DNA of 64,000 nt from Telluria aromaticivorans (GCF_013003915.1 NZ_JABAIV010000001.1:1116001-1180000), one strand, 5' to 3'. Counted from the first letter of the stretch, positions 1 to 9,385 are shown. Notes: generated by a model from the sequence alone, not told the origin. Made by a program: numbers and translations.

Positions 1-1971
1 GGCGCGCGCCATGTTCCAGCCGTCCATGCCGTCGACCGCAGTATCGACCCGGTAGCCGCGCGCGGCAAGCAGCTGGCGCTCCATCTCGCGCACCGTCAGC
101 GAGTCGTCGACCACCAGCACGTGGCGCGCGGCGCGCACTGTGCCCTCGCCCTGGCGCCGCAACTGCTGCAGGTCGCCGGCATGCAGCAGCCTGTCGATCG
201 ACACCAGGAGGTCGGCCACGTCCAGCACCAGCACCGGCGCCCCATCGTCGAGCAGCGCGCCGGCCGCTACGTTGCGCAGCTTGCCGAACACCGGGTCGAG
301 CGCCTGCACGGTGAGGCTTTGTTCGCCGGCGATGGCATCGACAACCATCGCGTAGCGCGCCGCGCCCTCGCCCAGCACCACCACCGACAGCTCGGCCGCC
401 GGCGGCGCCTGGCCCATCTCCAGCACCTGGGCCGCGGCCACCAGCCCGTAATGCACCCCGCCGAGCTCGAAGAACTGCTTGTTTTCCAGCGTATGCACGG
501 CGTCCTGCGCCACCCGTAGCACCTGCTGCACCTTGGCGATCGGGATGGCATAGGCTTCGCCCGCCACCAGCACCACCAGCGCGCGCATGATCGATTGCGT
601 CAGCGGCAATGTGATCGAAGTGCGCAAGCCCTGGCCCGGCCTGCTGTCGACGCGTACGCTGCCGTTGTGCTCACGCACCACCTGCTGGACCACGTCCAGG
701 CCCACGCCCCGGCCGGAAATATCGGTCACGTCCGCTTTCAGGCTGAAACCGGGCAGGAACAGGAATTCCATCAGCTCGGCCGGCGACAGCGCCGCCGCCA
801 TGGCCTCGCTGCCCAGTCCGCGCTCCACCACCGCGCTGCGCACCCGCTCGGGATCGATGCCGCGGCCGTCGTCGCTGACCTCGATCACCAGCATGCCGCC
901 GCGATGGCGCGCCGCCAGACGGATCGTGCCTTGCGCCGGCTTGCCCGCCGCACTGCGTTCGTCCGGGCTTTCCATGCCGTGGTCGAGCGCATTGCGCAGC
1001 AGGTGGTTGAGCGGGTTCTCGATGCGCGCCAGGATCGCCCGGTCGACCGGTATCGCCCCGCCTTCGATGACCAGCTGCACCTGCTTGCCGAGCTTGCGCG
1101 CCAGGTCGCGCACCATGCGCGGGAAGGCATGCACGCCGTCGCTGAACGGGCCCATGCGCAGCGCCAGCACTTGGTCCACCATGCGCGTGGCGACCTGGGT
1201 CGCACGGCGCTCGTGGGTTTCGGCTTCGGCCATGTGCTGCTGCAGCAGCAGCCTGAGCGGCTCGGCGCGCGCCAGGACGAGCGCCGACTGCTCGGCCAGC
1301 GCAGGGTCGCCGCGCGCGGTCACGGCTTCGTGCAGCTGCGCCAGCGCAGCCAACATGGCCGCCTGCTGGCGCTTGAAGCGCTGCAGCGAGGCGTTGAAGC
1401 CGGCCAGCTTGTAGGCGTTGACACGCGCCTGGCTGGCCTGCGCCAGCAAAGCGTCGGCGGCCGCGCCGGCGGCGCGGGCCGCAGCCGCAGCCGCAGGCGG
1501 CGACGCCGGGACGTGCACGGGCTCCGCAGGGACATGCACGGCCTTGTCCCCGCCGGCCGGTGCGCCCAGGCCGCGCATGGCCGTCACGGACGCATCGATG
1601 GCGGGCCGGTGCGCCTGCATCCAGTCGTCCAGGCCTGCCTCGCTCAAGGCCGCCACCTGCGCGACCAGGTCCACGCCGCCCAGCAGCACGTCGATGGCGG
1701 CCGGCTGCAGCGCCAGCACTCCAGCCTGGGCCGCGGTGAAGGCATCTTCCATTGCATGCGCGAGCTCGACCACCACCTGCAGTCCGACGATGGCGGCCGC
1801 CCCCTTGATCGAGTGGGCCGCGCGCATCAGGCCATCGAGCACCCCGGCGCCGGCGCCGCCGCCCTCCAGGCGCAGCAAGCCTTGGGTCAGGTGGCGCACC
1901 TGACCATCGGCCTCCATACGGAACAGGTCGAGCAGCGAAAACTGGCTCAGGTCGCCGGATTCGTGGCTCAT
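1..1971 (-). CDS. wspE: WspE-type CheA/receiver hybrid kinase (3' part outside window)
   Basis: Central kinase of a Wsp surface-sensing pathway. By family knowledge it takes the signal from WspA through the CheW-like WspB/WspD and phosphorylates the diguanylate cyclase WspR and the methylesterase WspF. The frame opens at an ATG at 1971 and stays open for 657 codons to the window edge. It shows an N-terminal Hpt domain with acceptor H53 in HSIKGAA, then an ATPase domain (NALDHGMESP, DDGRGI, GRGVGLD), a CheW-like domain and, in the last ~43 visible residues, the start of a receiver (VLVVDDS at about 618-624). The receiver's phospho-acceptor Asp lies outside. The start codon overlaps the wspD stop as ATGA, so the two are translationally coupled. 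The identity rests on domain order plus the Wsp gene order. Confidence 0.9.
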   Translation of the reverse strand, partial: MSHESGDLSQFSLLDLFRMEADGQVRHLTQGLLRLEGGGAGAGVLDGLMRAAHSIKGAAAIVGLQVVVELAHAMEDAFTAAQAGVLALQPAAIDVLLGGVDLVAQVAALSEAGLDDWMQAHRPAIDASVTAMRGLGAPAGGDKAVHVPAEPVHVPASPPAAAAAARAAGAAADALLAQASQARVNAYKLAGFNASLQRFKRQQAAMLAALAQLHEAVTARGDPALAEQSALVLARAEPLRLLLQQHMAEAETHERRATQVATRMVDQVLALRMGPFSDGVHAFPRMVRDLARKLGKQVQLVIEGGAIPVDRAILARIENPLNHLLRNALDHGMESPDERSAAGKPAQGTIRLAARHRGGMLVIEVSDDGRGIDPERVRSAVVERGLGSEAMAAALSPAELMEFLFLPGFSLKADVTDISGRGVGLDVVQQVVREHNGSVRVDSRPGQGLRTSITLPLTQSIMRALVVLVAGEAYAIPIAKVQQVLRVAQDAVHTLENKQFFELGGVHYGLVAAAQVLEMGQAPPAAELSVVVLGEGAARYAMVVDAIAGEQSLTVQALDPVFGKLRNVAAGALLDDGAPVLVLDVADLLVSIDRLLHAGDLQQLRRQGEGTVRAARHVLVVDDSLTVREMERQLLAARGYRVDTAVDGMDGWNMARA

Positions 1972-2537
1972 CGCAGCAATCCCGTGCAATGCCCGGCCAG
2001 CAGGCCCGGGTCGAGCACGCCCACCAGCAGGCCGTCGTGCGACAGCACGCCCGCCAGCTGCCGTCCCAGGCCCTTGTCGATGGTGGCGGCCGGCGCCGCC
2101 AGGTGGGCGCCGCTGTAGCGCACCAGCCCTTTGAGTTCGGCTACCGGCAGGGCACATGGCTGGCCCGCGCAGTCCAGCACCAGCAGCCGGGCGAACACAT
2201 GGCGGCCGGTGACCACGGCGCCCCTGGCCTCGTCGATGCCAAGCATGCTTGCCAGCGACAGCGCCGGCACCAGGCGACCGCCCACGTTCACGACGCCGAG
2301 GAGCGCGCCGCCGCTGCGGTGCGGCACCCGGTGCACCGAGGCCATGGGAGCGACCGAATCCACCATCGCCGCCGCCACCGCGAGCCACTCCGCCCCGACC
2401 CGGAACACCAGTGCCGAGGCATCCGGCGACTCGACCGCCGCCGGCGGCCGGCGCAGGCGCTCGGCCCAGTGGGCACGGTAGGCGTCATCAACCGGGCGTT
2501 CGAGGATGCGTCGCGCCGCGTCTTCGGGCAGGTTCAT
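1968..2537 (-). CDS. wspD: WspD-type CheW coupling protein
   Basis: A 189-residue CheW-like adaptor that should link the WspA receptor to the WspE kinase in the cytoplasm. A leader of about 45 residues (MNLPEDAARRIL...) precedes the CheW fold, which begins near ASALVFRVGAEWLAV and includes the typical GVVNVGGRLVPALSL strand pair. The ATG at 2537 is chosen because it overlaps the wspC stop (ATGA); a longer frame upstream only reads through wspC. The gene's own TGA overlaps the wspE ATG. A second CheW in the same operon as wspB is the normal Wsp arrangement. Confidence 0.9.
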   Translation of the reverse strand: MNLPEDAARRILERPVDDAYRAHWAERLRRPPAAVESPDASALVFRVGAEWLAVAAAMVDSVAPMASVHRVPHRSGGALLGVVNVGGRLVPALSLASMLGIDEARGAVVTGRHVFARLLVLDCAGQPCALPVAELKGLVRYSGAHLAAPAATIDKGLGRQLAGVLSHDGLLVGVLDPGLLAGHCTGLLR

Positions 2538-3745
2538 GCGGTCCTCCGCCCGGCCTGGCCGCGTCCGTAGACGCGCGCCGCGCGCTCCTGATAGGCATCG
2601 GCGCCGCGCGCGTCGCCATCGCGCCGGGTCAGCAGGCTGAGGTGGCACAGTGCCTCGTAGTGGTCCGGCTGCAAGTAGACGCAGCGGCGCCAGTAATCGG
2701 CGGCCAGCCGAAGCTGCCCTGCGCACTCGCTGACCAGGCCGAGCAGGAAATAGGCGTCTGCCGAGGCCGGGTGGGCGGCCAGCCATCCGTGGCAGAGCCT
2801 GGCTGCAGCAGAATGGTCGCCGGCGTCGGCCAGCTGCCGCGCCTGCGCCAGCGCGTCAAGCGCCGCCGGGGGACTTGCCGGCCGAGGGCGCGCGGGCGCA
2901 CCAGGGACCGGCGCCGGCGCGGTGAATGGGCGCACGGCCAGGGCACGCCGCAAGGCAGGCAGCGGCAGCGCCGGCTGCGCCGCGCTTTTCTCGAGCGCGA
3001 AGGCGCCGGGCAGGCGCAGCGCCACGAAGCCATGACGGCACAAGGCCGGCACTTCGGCATAGCCGGCGAACAGCAGGCCGTCGTCCGCCAGCAGGCGGCG
3101 CAGGACCTGCGCCGCCGCATGTGCGGCCGGATCGTCGAAGTAAATCAGCAGGTTGCGGCAAAATACCAGGTCATAGCAGCCGGCGGTCAGCGCCGTGTCG
3201 AGGGCGAACAGATTGCCCTGCCTGAAGCCGACCCTGGCGCGGATGGCGTTGCACAAGCGGTAGCCGTCGTCCTCGGCCCTGAAGTAGCGCGCGCGAAAGG
3301 CCAGGTCGGCGCCGCGGAAGGCGTTGCGCGTGTAGTAGCCGCCCGTTGCGCGTCCGATCGCCACATGCGACAGGTCGATCGCGTCGATCCGCACCGACGC
3401 CGGCGCCACCCCCGCCATGTCGAGCGCCATCGCCATCGAATACGGCTCTTCACCGCCGGCGCAGGGCAGCGACAGGATGCGCAGGGTACGGGCCGGGTTG
3501 AGCGCCAGCGCGCGCTGGACATGCTCAGTTGCGGCGCGGAAAGCCCCGGCGTCGCGGAACAGCCACGATTCGGGCACCACCACCAGCTCGATCAGCGCCT
3601 CGAGTTCACCGGCGGACAATGCATCGAGGTAGGCACCGAGGTCGGCCACGCCCAGCCGGGCCATCCGTTCGCGCACCGCGCGTTCGGCATCGGCCTCGCT
3701 GATGTTCAGGCCGGTGGCCTGCTGCAGCAGGCGGCGGGCGCTCAT
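2534..3745 (-). CDS. wspC: WspC-type CheR methyltransferase with C-terminal TPRs
   Basis: A 403-residue SAM-dependent protein-glutamate methyltransferase expected to methylate WspA and raise Wsp signalling. The CheR fold covers about residues 1-260: the all-alpha N-terminus, the SAM loop LSLPCAGGEEPYSMA, and the FCRNLLIYFD motif typical of CheR. A proline/alanine-rich linker follows. The last ~110 residues form tetratricopeptide-like helices (ADAYFLLGLVSECAGQ..., PDHYEALCHLSLLTRR). A CheR-TPR fusion is the hallmark of WspC. Both ends overlap neighbours by four bases (ATGA), which implies translational coupling. Confidence 0.9.
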   Translation of the reverse strand: MSARRLLQQATGLNISEADAERAVRERMARLGVADLGAYLDALSAGELEALIELVVVPESWLFRDAGAFRAATEHVQRALALNPARTLRILSLPCAGGEEPYSMAMALDMAGVAPASVRIDAIDLSHVAIGRATGGYYTRNAFRGADLAFRARYFRAEDDGYRLCNAIRARVGFRQGNLFALDTALTAGCYDLVFCRNLLIYFDDPAAHAAAQVLRRLLADDGLLFAGYAEVPALCRHGFVALRLPGAFALEKSAAQPALPLPALRRALAVRPFTAPAPVPGAPARPRPASPPAALDALAQARQLADAGDHSAAARLCHGWLAAHPASADAYFLLGLVSECAGQLRLAADYWRRCVYLQPDHYEALCHLSLLTRRDGDARGADAYQERAARVYGRGQAGRRTA

Positions 3746-4194
3746 GCCCGCCCCTCGGGAAACAGCAACACGCGCACCTCAGGCGACAGCAGCTGGTCAA
3801 CCTCGACCAGCTGCAGCATGGCGCCGTCACTTGAGGCGACCTGGCCGAGGAAAGGCGCGCCGCGCACCCCGGCGTCAAGCAGCAGGCCGGGCGCGATCTG
3901 CTGCACGCCCTCGACGCGCGTGGCGAGCAGGCCGAGAGCCCGCAGGCTGCCGTCACCGAGGGAATAGTCGGCCACCACGATGCGGGTATCGTAGTGCGGC
4001 GGCGACGGCGCGATGCCGGCCAGCCGGTCCAGGTCGATCACGGGCACCGGCGCGCCGTGCAGGTCGAGCAGGCCGGCTACACAGGGCGGCGCCAGCGGCA
4101 GCTCCCTGAGCGCCGCCGCCGGCAGCACCTGGCGGATACCTGCCAGGTGCAAGCCGTAGCGCTGGGCGCCGATGTGAAAAACCAGCACTTTCAT
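3742..4194 (-). CDS. wspB: WspB-type CheW coupling protein
   Basis: A 150-residue protein consisting of a single CheW-like domain with no extra leader. It would bridge WspA and WspE. Visible hallmarks are the opening strand VLVFHIGAQRYGLHL, then CVAGLLDLHGAPVPVIDL, and a second half with VEGVQQI. It lies 7 bp after the wspA stop and its TGA overlaps the wspC ATG. The sequence diverges strongly from wspD in the same operon, as in other Wsp clusters where the two CheW proteins are not interchangeable. Confidence 0.88.
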   Translation of the reverse strand: MKVLVFHIGAQRYGLHLAGIRQVLPAAALRELPLAPPCVAGLLDLHGAPVPVIDLDRLAGIAPSPPHYDTRIVVADYSLGDGSLRALGLLATRVEGVQQIAPGLLLDAGVRGAPFLGQVASSDGAMLQLVEVDQLLSPEVRVLLFPEGRA

Positions 4195-4201
4195 GGCCGT
4201 G

Positions 4202-6016
4202 TCAGCTGTTGACCGAGAAGGTGGCCACCGACGACTGCAGGTCGCCGGCCGCGTACTGGAGCTGGCGCACCGCTTCGCTGGTCGCCTTCAGGGACTCGAC
4301 CGTCTGCTGCGTCGCGTCGCTCAGCTGCAGCATGGTTTCCGAGATCTGGGAGGCGCCCACTGCCTGCGACTGCATTCCTTCGAGCACCAGGTCGAACTGG
4401 GGCGCGAGCTTTTGCACCTGGTCCATAACCGAGGACAGCTGTTCGGCCACCTGGCGCACCTCGCCCACGCTGCGCCGGATTTCTTCCGAAAATTTATCCA
4501 TGCCCATGACGCTGGCCGACACGGCCGACTGCATTTCCTTGACCATCTGCTCGATGTCCCAGGTCGATATCGAGGTCTGGTCGGCCAGGCGGCGGATTTC
4601 GGTGGCCACCACCGAGAAGCCACGGCCGGCGTCGCCCGCCTTTTCAGCCTCGATCGCGGCATTGAGCGACAGGATATTGGTCTGGTCGGCCACCTTGGTG
4701 ATCGTGACCAGCACGCTGTTGATATTGCCGGCTTTTTCAGACAGCGCCGCGAGCTTGGCATTGATCGAGTCGGTCGCGCTGACCATGTGCTGCATGGTGG
4801 CGTCCATGCGCTTGAGGTTGCCCTGGGCTTCGGCAGTGGCGCTGGTGGTGAAATCTGCCACCGCCGTGGCCTGCTCCATGGTGCGCAGCAGCTGGGTGGT
4901 GTTGGCCGAGATTTCCCTGGTCGTCGACAGGATCTCGACACTGGTCTGGGCCTGTTCAATGCCGGTTGCCTCCTGCTGTTTCGAGGACGCGGCGATCTCG
5001 GTAGCCGAGGTGGTGACCTGGATGCCGGCCTTCTGCACGTTGTTGAGGTGGCTGCGCAGGGTGTCGAACATGGTGGACAAGCCCTGTCCGAGCTGGCCGA
5101 TGGCGTCCTTCCCGTCGATGCTGATCCGGCCGCCCAGGTCGCCGGCGGCGGCGCGCGAGACCACTGCCAGCAAGGCATCGACCTTGTCGCGCAGGTCAGT
5201 AGTGGCTGCCAGCTCCTTGGCCTGGCTGTCCTGGATCGCCTGCGCCATGCGATTGAATTCGCGCGCCACCTTGCCCAGCTCGTCGTTCGAATCGATACGG
5301 GCGCGGGCCGACTGGTCGCCGGCGGCGATGCGACCGAGCGTGTGGTTCAAGCTGTTGAGCGGCGCCAGCAGAGCCCGGATCAGCAGCCAGGCGATCAGCA
5401 CCGCCAGTGCGATCGTCACGGCGCCGCCTAGCGTGAGCAGCAGCGACATGTTTTCCTGCAACGCCGCGGATTGCTGCGAACGAAGGCCGATCAAACGGTT
5501 TTCCTCCGCCGCGATTTCGTCGATCTGCTTGCGGATCGCCGCCACGGTGCGCGCGCCGCCCAGCACGGCGGCATCGGTGGTGGCCGTATCAGCGGCCTTG
5601 GCGCCGGCATCCCGGGCCCGGCGCAAGCTAATTTGCGGCAGCACTGCCTGGGCCATCCACTCGTCGAGCATCGGCGCGAGCTGCCTGATGCGGTCGTGCT
5701 GGAGCGGATTATCCGCCGTCAGCCGCGTGGCCGTGGCCAGGTGGCGCTTTGCCTCGGCAAACTCGGCATTCAGGGGCGCGATCAGCCCTTCGTTGCCGGT
5801 CAGGAGAAAGCCGCGGATGGCGCTCTGGACCTGCAGCACGGAGGTGGCGACATGGTTGGACTCGACCAGCACCTCGAGCGCGTGGCGGTCCCATTTGTTG
5901 GCATCGGCCAGCTTTTGCGAGTTGTTATACGCCAGCGCCAGCAGGAACAGCATGATCGATACAATGGCCCCCAGGCCAAGTATCAGTTTGTTCTTGATGC
6001 TCAAATCGTTCAACAT
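4202..6016 (-). CDS. wspA: WspA-type methyl-accepting surface sensor
   Basis: A 604-residue inner-membrane receptor that opens the operon. It has an N-terminal membrane helix (about 8-30), a periplasmic CHASE3-like helical region (about 35-180), a second membrane helix (TLGGAVTIALAVLIAWLLI, about 190-210), HAMP, and a cytoplasmic signalling hairpin. The hairpin tip contains NILSLNAAIEAEKAG. It continues with VVATEIRRLADQT and WDIEQMVKEMQSAVSA, then VMGMDKFSEEIRR, a signature I associate with WspA rather than flagellar chemoreceptors. The start at 6016 follows GGAG with 5 bp spacing; an upstream in-frame start at 6052 has no ribosome-binding site. Expected role: surface contact to WspE activation to c-di-GMP via WspR. 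Confidence 0.9.
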   Translation of the reverse strand: MLNDLSIKNKLILGLGAIVSIMLFLLALAYNNSQKLADANKWDRHALEVLVESNHVATSVLQVQSAIRGFLLTGNEGLIAPLNAEFAEAKRHLATATRLTADNPLQHDRIRQLAPMLDEWMAQAVLPQISLRRARDAGAKAADTATTDAAVLGGARTVAAIRKQIDEIAAEENRLIGLRSQQSAALQENMSLLLTLGGAVTIALAVLIAWLLIRALLAPLNSLNHTLGRIAAGDQSARARIDSNDELGKVAREFNRMAQAIQDSQAKELAATTDLRDKVDALLAVVSRAAAGDLGGRISIDGKDAIGQLGQGLSTMFDTLRSHLNNVQKAGIQVTTSATEIAASSKQQEATGIEQAQTSVEILSTTREISANTTQLLRTMEQATAVADFTTSATAEAQGNLKRMDATMQHMVSATDSINAKLAALSEKAGNINSVLVTITKVADQTNILSLNAAIEAEKAGDAGRGFSVVATEIRRLADQTSISTWDIEQMVKEMQSAVSASVMGMDKFSEEIRRSVGEVRQVAEQLSSVMDQVQKLAPQFDLVLEGMQSQAVGASQISETMLQLSDATQQTVESLKATSEAVRQLQYAAGDLQSSVATFSVNS

Positions 6017-6124
6017 GGAGGCTCCGGCACAATGGGACTGCAACTGTAGCATTTCCAGGACCCCGCACGGGTAAAAATAGTGCCTAAAGCCAATGGTCCA
6101 GCCAGGATGTCAGCGCGCGGCGCA

Positions 6125-6153
6125 GAAAAAAACCCGGCAATTGCCGGGTTTCG
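6125..6153 (-). terminator. Rho-independent terminator after pit
   Basis: A perfect stem AACCCGGCA/TTGCCGGGTT (6131-6150) runs into seven T residues on the minus strand, just past the pit stop at 6180. It separates the phosphate genes from the wsp operon, so wspA must have its own promoter in the ~110 bp between 6017 and 6124. I could not define that promoter convincingly. Confidence 0.85.
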
Positions 6154-6179
6154 TGGGGCGATCTTGCTGCAGGTCTCGC

Positions 6180-7193
6180 TTACATGATCTTGGTACCGAC
6201 CCACCAGGCGACCGCAGCCATGAAGGCCGAGGCCGGGATGGTGACGACCCAGGCCATGACGATATTGCCCGCCACGCCCCAGCGCACGGCCGAGGCCTTC
6301 TGCGAGGCGCCCACGCCGACGATGGCGCCGGTGATGGTGTGGGTGGTCGAGACCGGGATGCCGAAGAAGCTCGCCATCAGCAGCGTCATCGCGCCGCCGG
6401 TTTCGGCGCAGAAGCCGCCTACCGGCTTGAGCTTGGTGATCTTCTGGCCCATGGTCTTGACGATGCGCCAGCCACCGAACAGCGTGCCGAAAGCGATCGC
6501 GGCGTAGCACGAGATGATGACCCAGACCGGTGGCAGCGCGTCGTCCGGGCTGGTGACGCCGGCCGCGATCAGGAGCATCCAGATGATGCCCATGGTCTTC
6601 TGCGCGTCATTGCCGCCGTGGCCGAGCGAATAGCCCGCCGCCGATACCAGCTGCAGGCGGCGGAACCAGACATCGACCTTGCGCGGCGTCGATTTCACGA
6701 AGATCCACGATACCGCCAGCATGATGGTCGAGCCGAGTACGAAGCCGAGCAGCGGCGCGACGACGATGAAGGCCACCGTCTTGATCAGGCCGCCGGCGAT
6801 CAGCGCGCCGGTGCCGGACTTGGCCACCGCCGCGCCCACCAGCCCGCCGATCAGGGCGTGCGAGGACGAGGACGGGATGCCGTAGTACCAGGTGATCACG
6901 TTCCAGGTAATCGCCCCGACCAGGGCGCCGAAGATGACGTAATGGTCGACGATGTGCGGGTCGATCGTGCCTTTGCCGATGGTCTGCGCCACCTTCATGC
7001 TCACCACGAAGATCGCGATGAAGTTGAAGAAGGCCGCCATCGCCACCGCGGTCTGCGGTTTCAGGACGCCGGTCGACACCACGGTGGCGATCGAATTCGC
7101 CGAATCGTGGAAGCCGTTCATGAAGTCGAATACCAATGCGAGCAGCACCAGGAAGCCCAGCACAAAGATGCTGATGTTGAGAGTTTCCGTCAT
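6180..7193 (-). CDS. pit: Low-affinity inorganic phosphate transporter, PiT family
   Basis: A 337-residue polytopic membrane protein that imports phosphate, probably as a neutral metal-phosphate with protons. It carries both PiT signature copies: GFHDSANSIATVVSTG near the N-terminus and GGNDAQKTMGIIWMLL in the second half, with SSSSHALIGGLVGA and STTHTITGAIVGVGAS as the repeated membrane elements. The start at 7193 (MTETLNIS) gives the family's usual length; a longer frame upstream reads through the DUF47 gene. It follows the DUF47 gene by 20 bp, an arrangement in which the PhoU-like protein modulates the transporter. Confidence 0.93.
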   Translation of the reverse strand: MTETLNISIFVLGFLVLLALVFDFMNGFHDSANSIATVVSTGVLKPQTAVAMAAFFNFIAIFVVSMKVAQTIGKGTIDPHIVDHYVIFGALVGAITWNVITWYYGIPSSSSHALIGGLVGAAVAKSGTGALIAGGLIKTVAFIVVAPLLGFVLGSTIMLAVSWIFVKSTPRKVDVWFRRLQLVSAAGYSLGHGGNDAQKTMGIIWMLLIAAGVTSPDDALPPVWVIISCYAAIAFGTLFGGWRIVKTMGQKITKLKPVGGFCAETGGAMTLLMASFFGIPVSTTHTITGAIVGVGASQKASAVRWGVAGNIVMAWVVTIPASAFMAAVAWWVGTKIM

Positions 7194-7213
7194 TTTCTTG
7201 TTCTGAAAGTGCC

Positions 7214-7840
7214 TCAGGCGTTCTCGACGATAATGCCTTCGATGATGTTGGCGACATCCTCGCAACGGTCGGTGACGGTCTCCAGGATTTCGTAGATCGC
7301 CTTCATCTTGATCAGGTTGCGCACGTCCGGCTCGTCGCGGAACAGCTTCGACATGGCCGCGCGCATGACGTGGTCGGCGTCGGACTCGAAGCGGTCGATC
7401 TCTTCGCAGATGGCGACGATCTTCTGGGCGTTGCCCATGTCGTGCAGCAGGCCGACGGCTTCCTGCACCTTCAGGCAGCACGACAGGCACAATTCGGCCA
7501 GGCGCTTGGCTTCAGGAGTGACGGCGCGCAGGTCGTACAGCGAGATGGTCTGGGCCGCGTCTTCCATCATGTCGAGGATGTCGTCCATGCGGGTGATCAG
7601 CTTGTGGATGTCGTCGCGGTCAATCGGCGTGATAAAAGTCTTGTGCAGCAGGTCCACACAGGCATACGTGACCTTGTCCGCCTCTTTCTCGATGCTCTCC
7701 ACCATGTGGGTACGGATTTCGAGATCGTCGAAATTGATCATCAGGCCGAGCATCTCCTCGGCGCCCTTTACGCACAATGCGGCGTGCTGGTTGAACAGGT
7801 CGAAAAACTTGCCCTCCTGGGGCATCAGGCGTCCAAACAT
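7214..7840 (-). CDS. DUF47 / PhoU-like phosphate transport regulator
   Basis: A 208-residue all-helical cytoplasmic protein of the DUF47 family (MFGRLMPQEGKFFDLF at the N-terminus), paired with PiT transporters in many bacteria and thought to adjust their activity. Helices carry the acidic metal-binding patterns of PhoU relatives, such as EADKVTYACVD and RFESDADHVMR. Two ATGs stand in tandem at 7843 and 7840; GGAGA lies 5 bp before the second, so 7840 is preferred. It forms a two-gene operon with pit. Confidence 0.9.
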   Translation of the reverse strand: MFGRLMPQEGKFFDLFNQHAALCVKGAEEMLGLMINFDDLEIRTHMVESIEKEADKVTYACVDLLHKTFITPIDRDDIHKLITRMDDILDMMEDAAQTISLYDLRAVTPEAKRLAELCLSCCLKVQEAVGLLHDMGNAQKIVAICEEIDRFESDADHVMRAAMSKLFRDEPDVRNLIKMKAIYEILETVTDRCEDVANIIEGIIVENA

Positions 7841-7940
7841 CATATTCTCCGTTGCGAATCTCTTGGAAGTGCGACATCGCCGCCGCAGCGGGCAGCGGAA
7901 AGTCATACTGGCGTGGTGAGCGATCACCCCTACGAGCAGA

Positions 7941-9335
7941 TCAGTCGCCCTGGTAGACGGCGAGGTTGCCGCTGTAGTTGCCAAACTTGGTGTACTGGCC
8001 AATCCAGGTGAGGCGGATCGCCCCGATCGGACCATTACGCTGCTTGCCGATAATGATCTCGGCGGTGCCTTTATCGGGCGAGTCGGGGTTATAGACCTCG
8101 TCGCGATACAGGAAGATGATGACGTCGGCATCCTGCTCGATTGCGCCGGATTCGCGCAGGTCGGACATGACGGGACGCTTGTTCGGGCGCTGCTCCAGCG
8201 AGCGGTTCAGCTGGGACAGCGCGATGACCGGGCAATGCAGTTCCTTGGCCAGGCCCTTGAGCGAACGCGAGATCTCCGAGATCTCGGCGGTGCGGTTGTC
8301 GCCCGGCTGGCTACCCTGCATCAGCTGCAGGTAGTCGACGATGATAAGGCCGAGCTTGCCACACTGGCGGGCCAGCCGGCGCGCGCGCGCGCGCATCTCG
8401 ATCGGGTTCAGCGCCGGCGTCTCGTCGATGTAGAGCTGGGCGTCGTTCATCTTCTGGATGGCGTGCGTCAGGCGCGGCCAGTCCTCGTCGTTCAGGCGCC
8501 CGGTACGCAGGCGGTGCTGGTCGAGCATGCCGACCGAACCGAGCATACGCATGGCCAGCTGGGTGCCGCCCATCTCCATCGAGAACACGGCCACCGGCAG
8601 GCCGGCTTCGATCGCGACGTTCTCGCCGATATTGATCGAGAACGCGGTCTTGCCCATCGACGGACGGCCGGCGACGATCACCAGGTCGCCCGGCTGCAGG
8701 CCGGAAGTCATGCGGTCGAGGTCGATGAAGCCGGTCGGCACGCCGGTGATCTCGCCCTGGTTTTCGCGCGAATACAGTTCGTCGATGCGTTCGACCACCT
8801 GGGTGAGCAGCGGCTGGATCGGGTTCCAGCCCTGCTGGCCGCGCGAGCCGGTCTCCGCGATCGCGAAGATCTTCGATTCGGCTTCGTCGAGCATCTGCTT
8901 GACTTCCTTGCCCTGCGGGTTGAAAGCATTGCCCGAGATCTCGTCGGCGACGGTGATGAGTTTGCGCAGGATGCCGCGGTCGCGCACGATCTCGGCATAG
9001 CGGCGGATGTTGGCCGCCGACGGCGTGTTCTGCGCCATCGCGTTCAGGTACTGCAGGCCGCCCACGTCCTCGGCCTTGCCGAGCGAGACCATGGCCTCGT
9101 AGACCGTGATCACGTCGGCCGGCTTGCCGCCGTTGATCAGGCGGACCATCTGTTCGAAGATGATGCGGTGGTCGTAGCGGTAGAAGTCGTCCGCGTGCAT
9201 GAAGTCGGCAATACGGTCCCATGCCGCGTTATCGCGCAGGAGGCCGCCGATGACGGACTGCTCTGCTTCGATGGAATGCGGGGGGATGCGCAGCGAGTCG
9301 ACTTGCGGATCGGATGGGGAATTCATGGCGGGCAT
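7941..9335 (-). CDS. dnaB: Replicative DNA helicase DnaB
   Basis: A 464-residue hexameric 5'-3' helicase of the replication fork. The N-terminal primase-interaction domain (about 10-110: IPPHSIEAEQSVIGGLLRD) is followed by a RecA-like SF4 motor with Walker A GRPSMGKTAFS near residue 220, Walker B LIIVDYLQLM, and the arginine-finger region GKQRNGPIG near the C-terminus. No intein is present. The start at 9335 (MPAMNSPSD) is preferred for its nearby AAAAGG; 9326 is the alternative. It lies at the end of the ribosomal gene run but behind its own terminator, so it is probably transcribed separately. Confidence 0.95.
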   Translation of the reverse strand: MPAMNSPSDPQVDSLRIPPHSIEAEQSVIGGLLRDNAAWDRIADFMHADDFYRYDHRIIFEQMVRLINGGKPADVITVYEAMVSLGKAEDVGGLQYLNAMAQNTPSAANIRRYAEIVRDRGILRKLITVADEISGNAFNPQGKEVKQMLDEAESKIFAIAETGSRGQQGWNPIQPLLTQVVERIDELYSRENQGEITGVPTGFIDLDRMTSGLQPGDLVIVAGRPSMGKTAFSINIGENVAIEAGLPVAVFSMEMGGTQLAMRMLGSVGMLDQHRLRTGRLNDEDWPRLTHAIQKMNDAQLYIDETPALNPIEMRARARRLARQCGKLGLIIVDYLQLMQGSQPGDNRTAEISEISRSLKGLAKELHCPVIALSQLNRSLEQRPNKRPVMSDLRESGAIEQDADVIIFLYRDEVYNPDSPDKGTAEIIIGKQRNGPIGAIRLTWIGQYTKFGNYSGNLAVYQGD

Positions 9336-9385
9336 TATACCTTTTCCGGTCACACGGCTGAAATAATTGGGTAGATTCTGGCAAT

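Noticed and set aside
9336..9350. TATAAT on the minus strand directly before the dnaB start
   Set aside because: A start point from this -10 would fall at or after the dnaB ATG, and no -35 of quality lies 16-18 bp upstream. It is more likely part of the ribosome-binding region.
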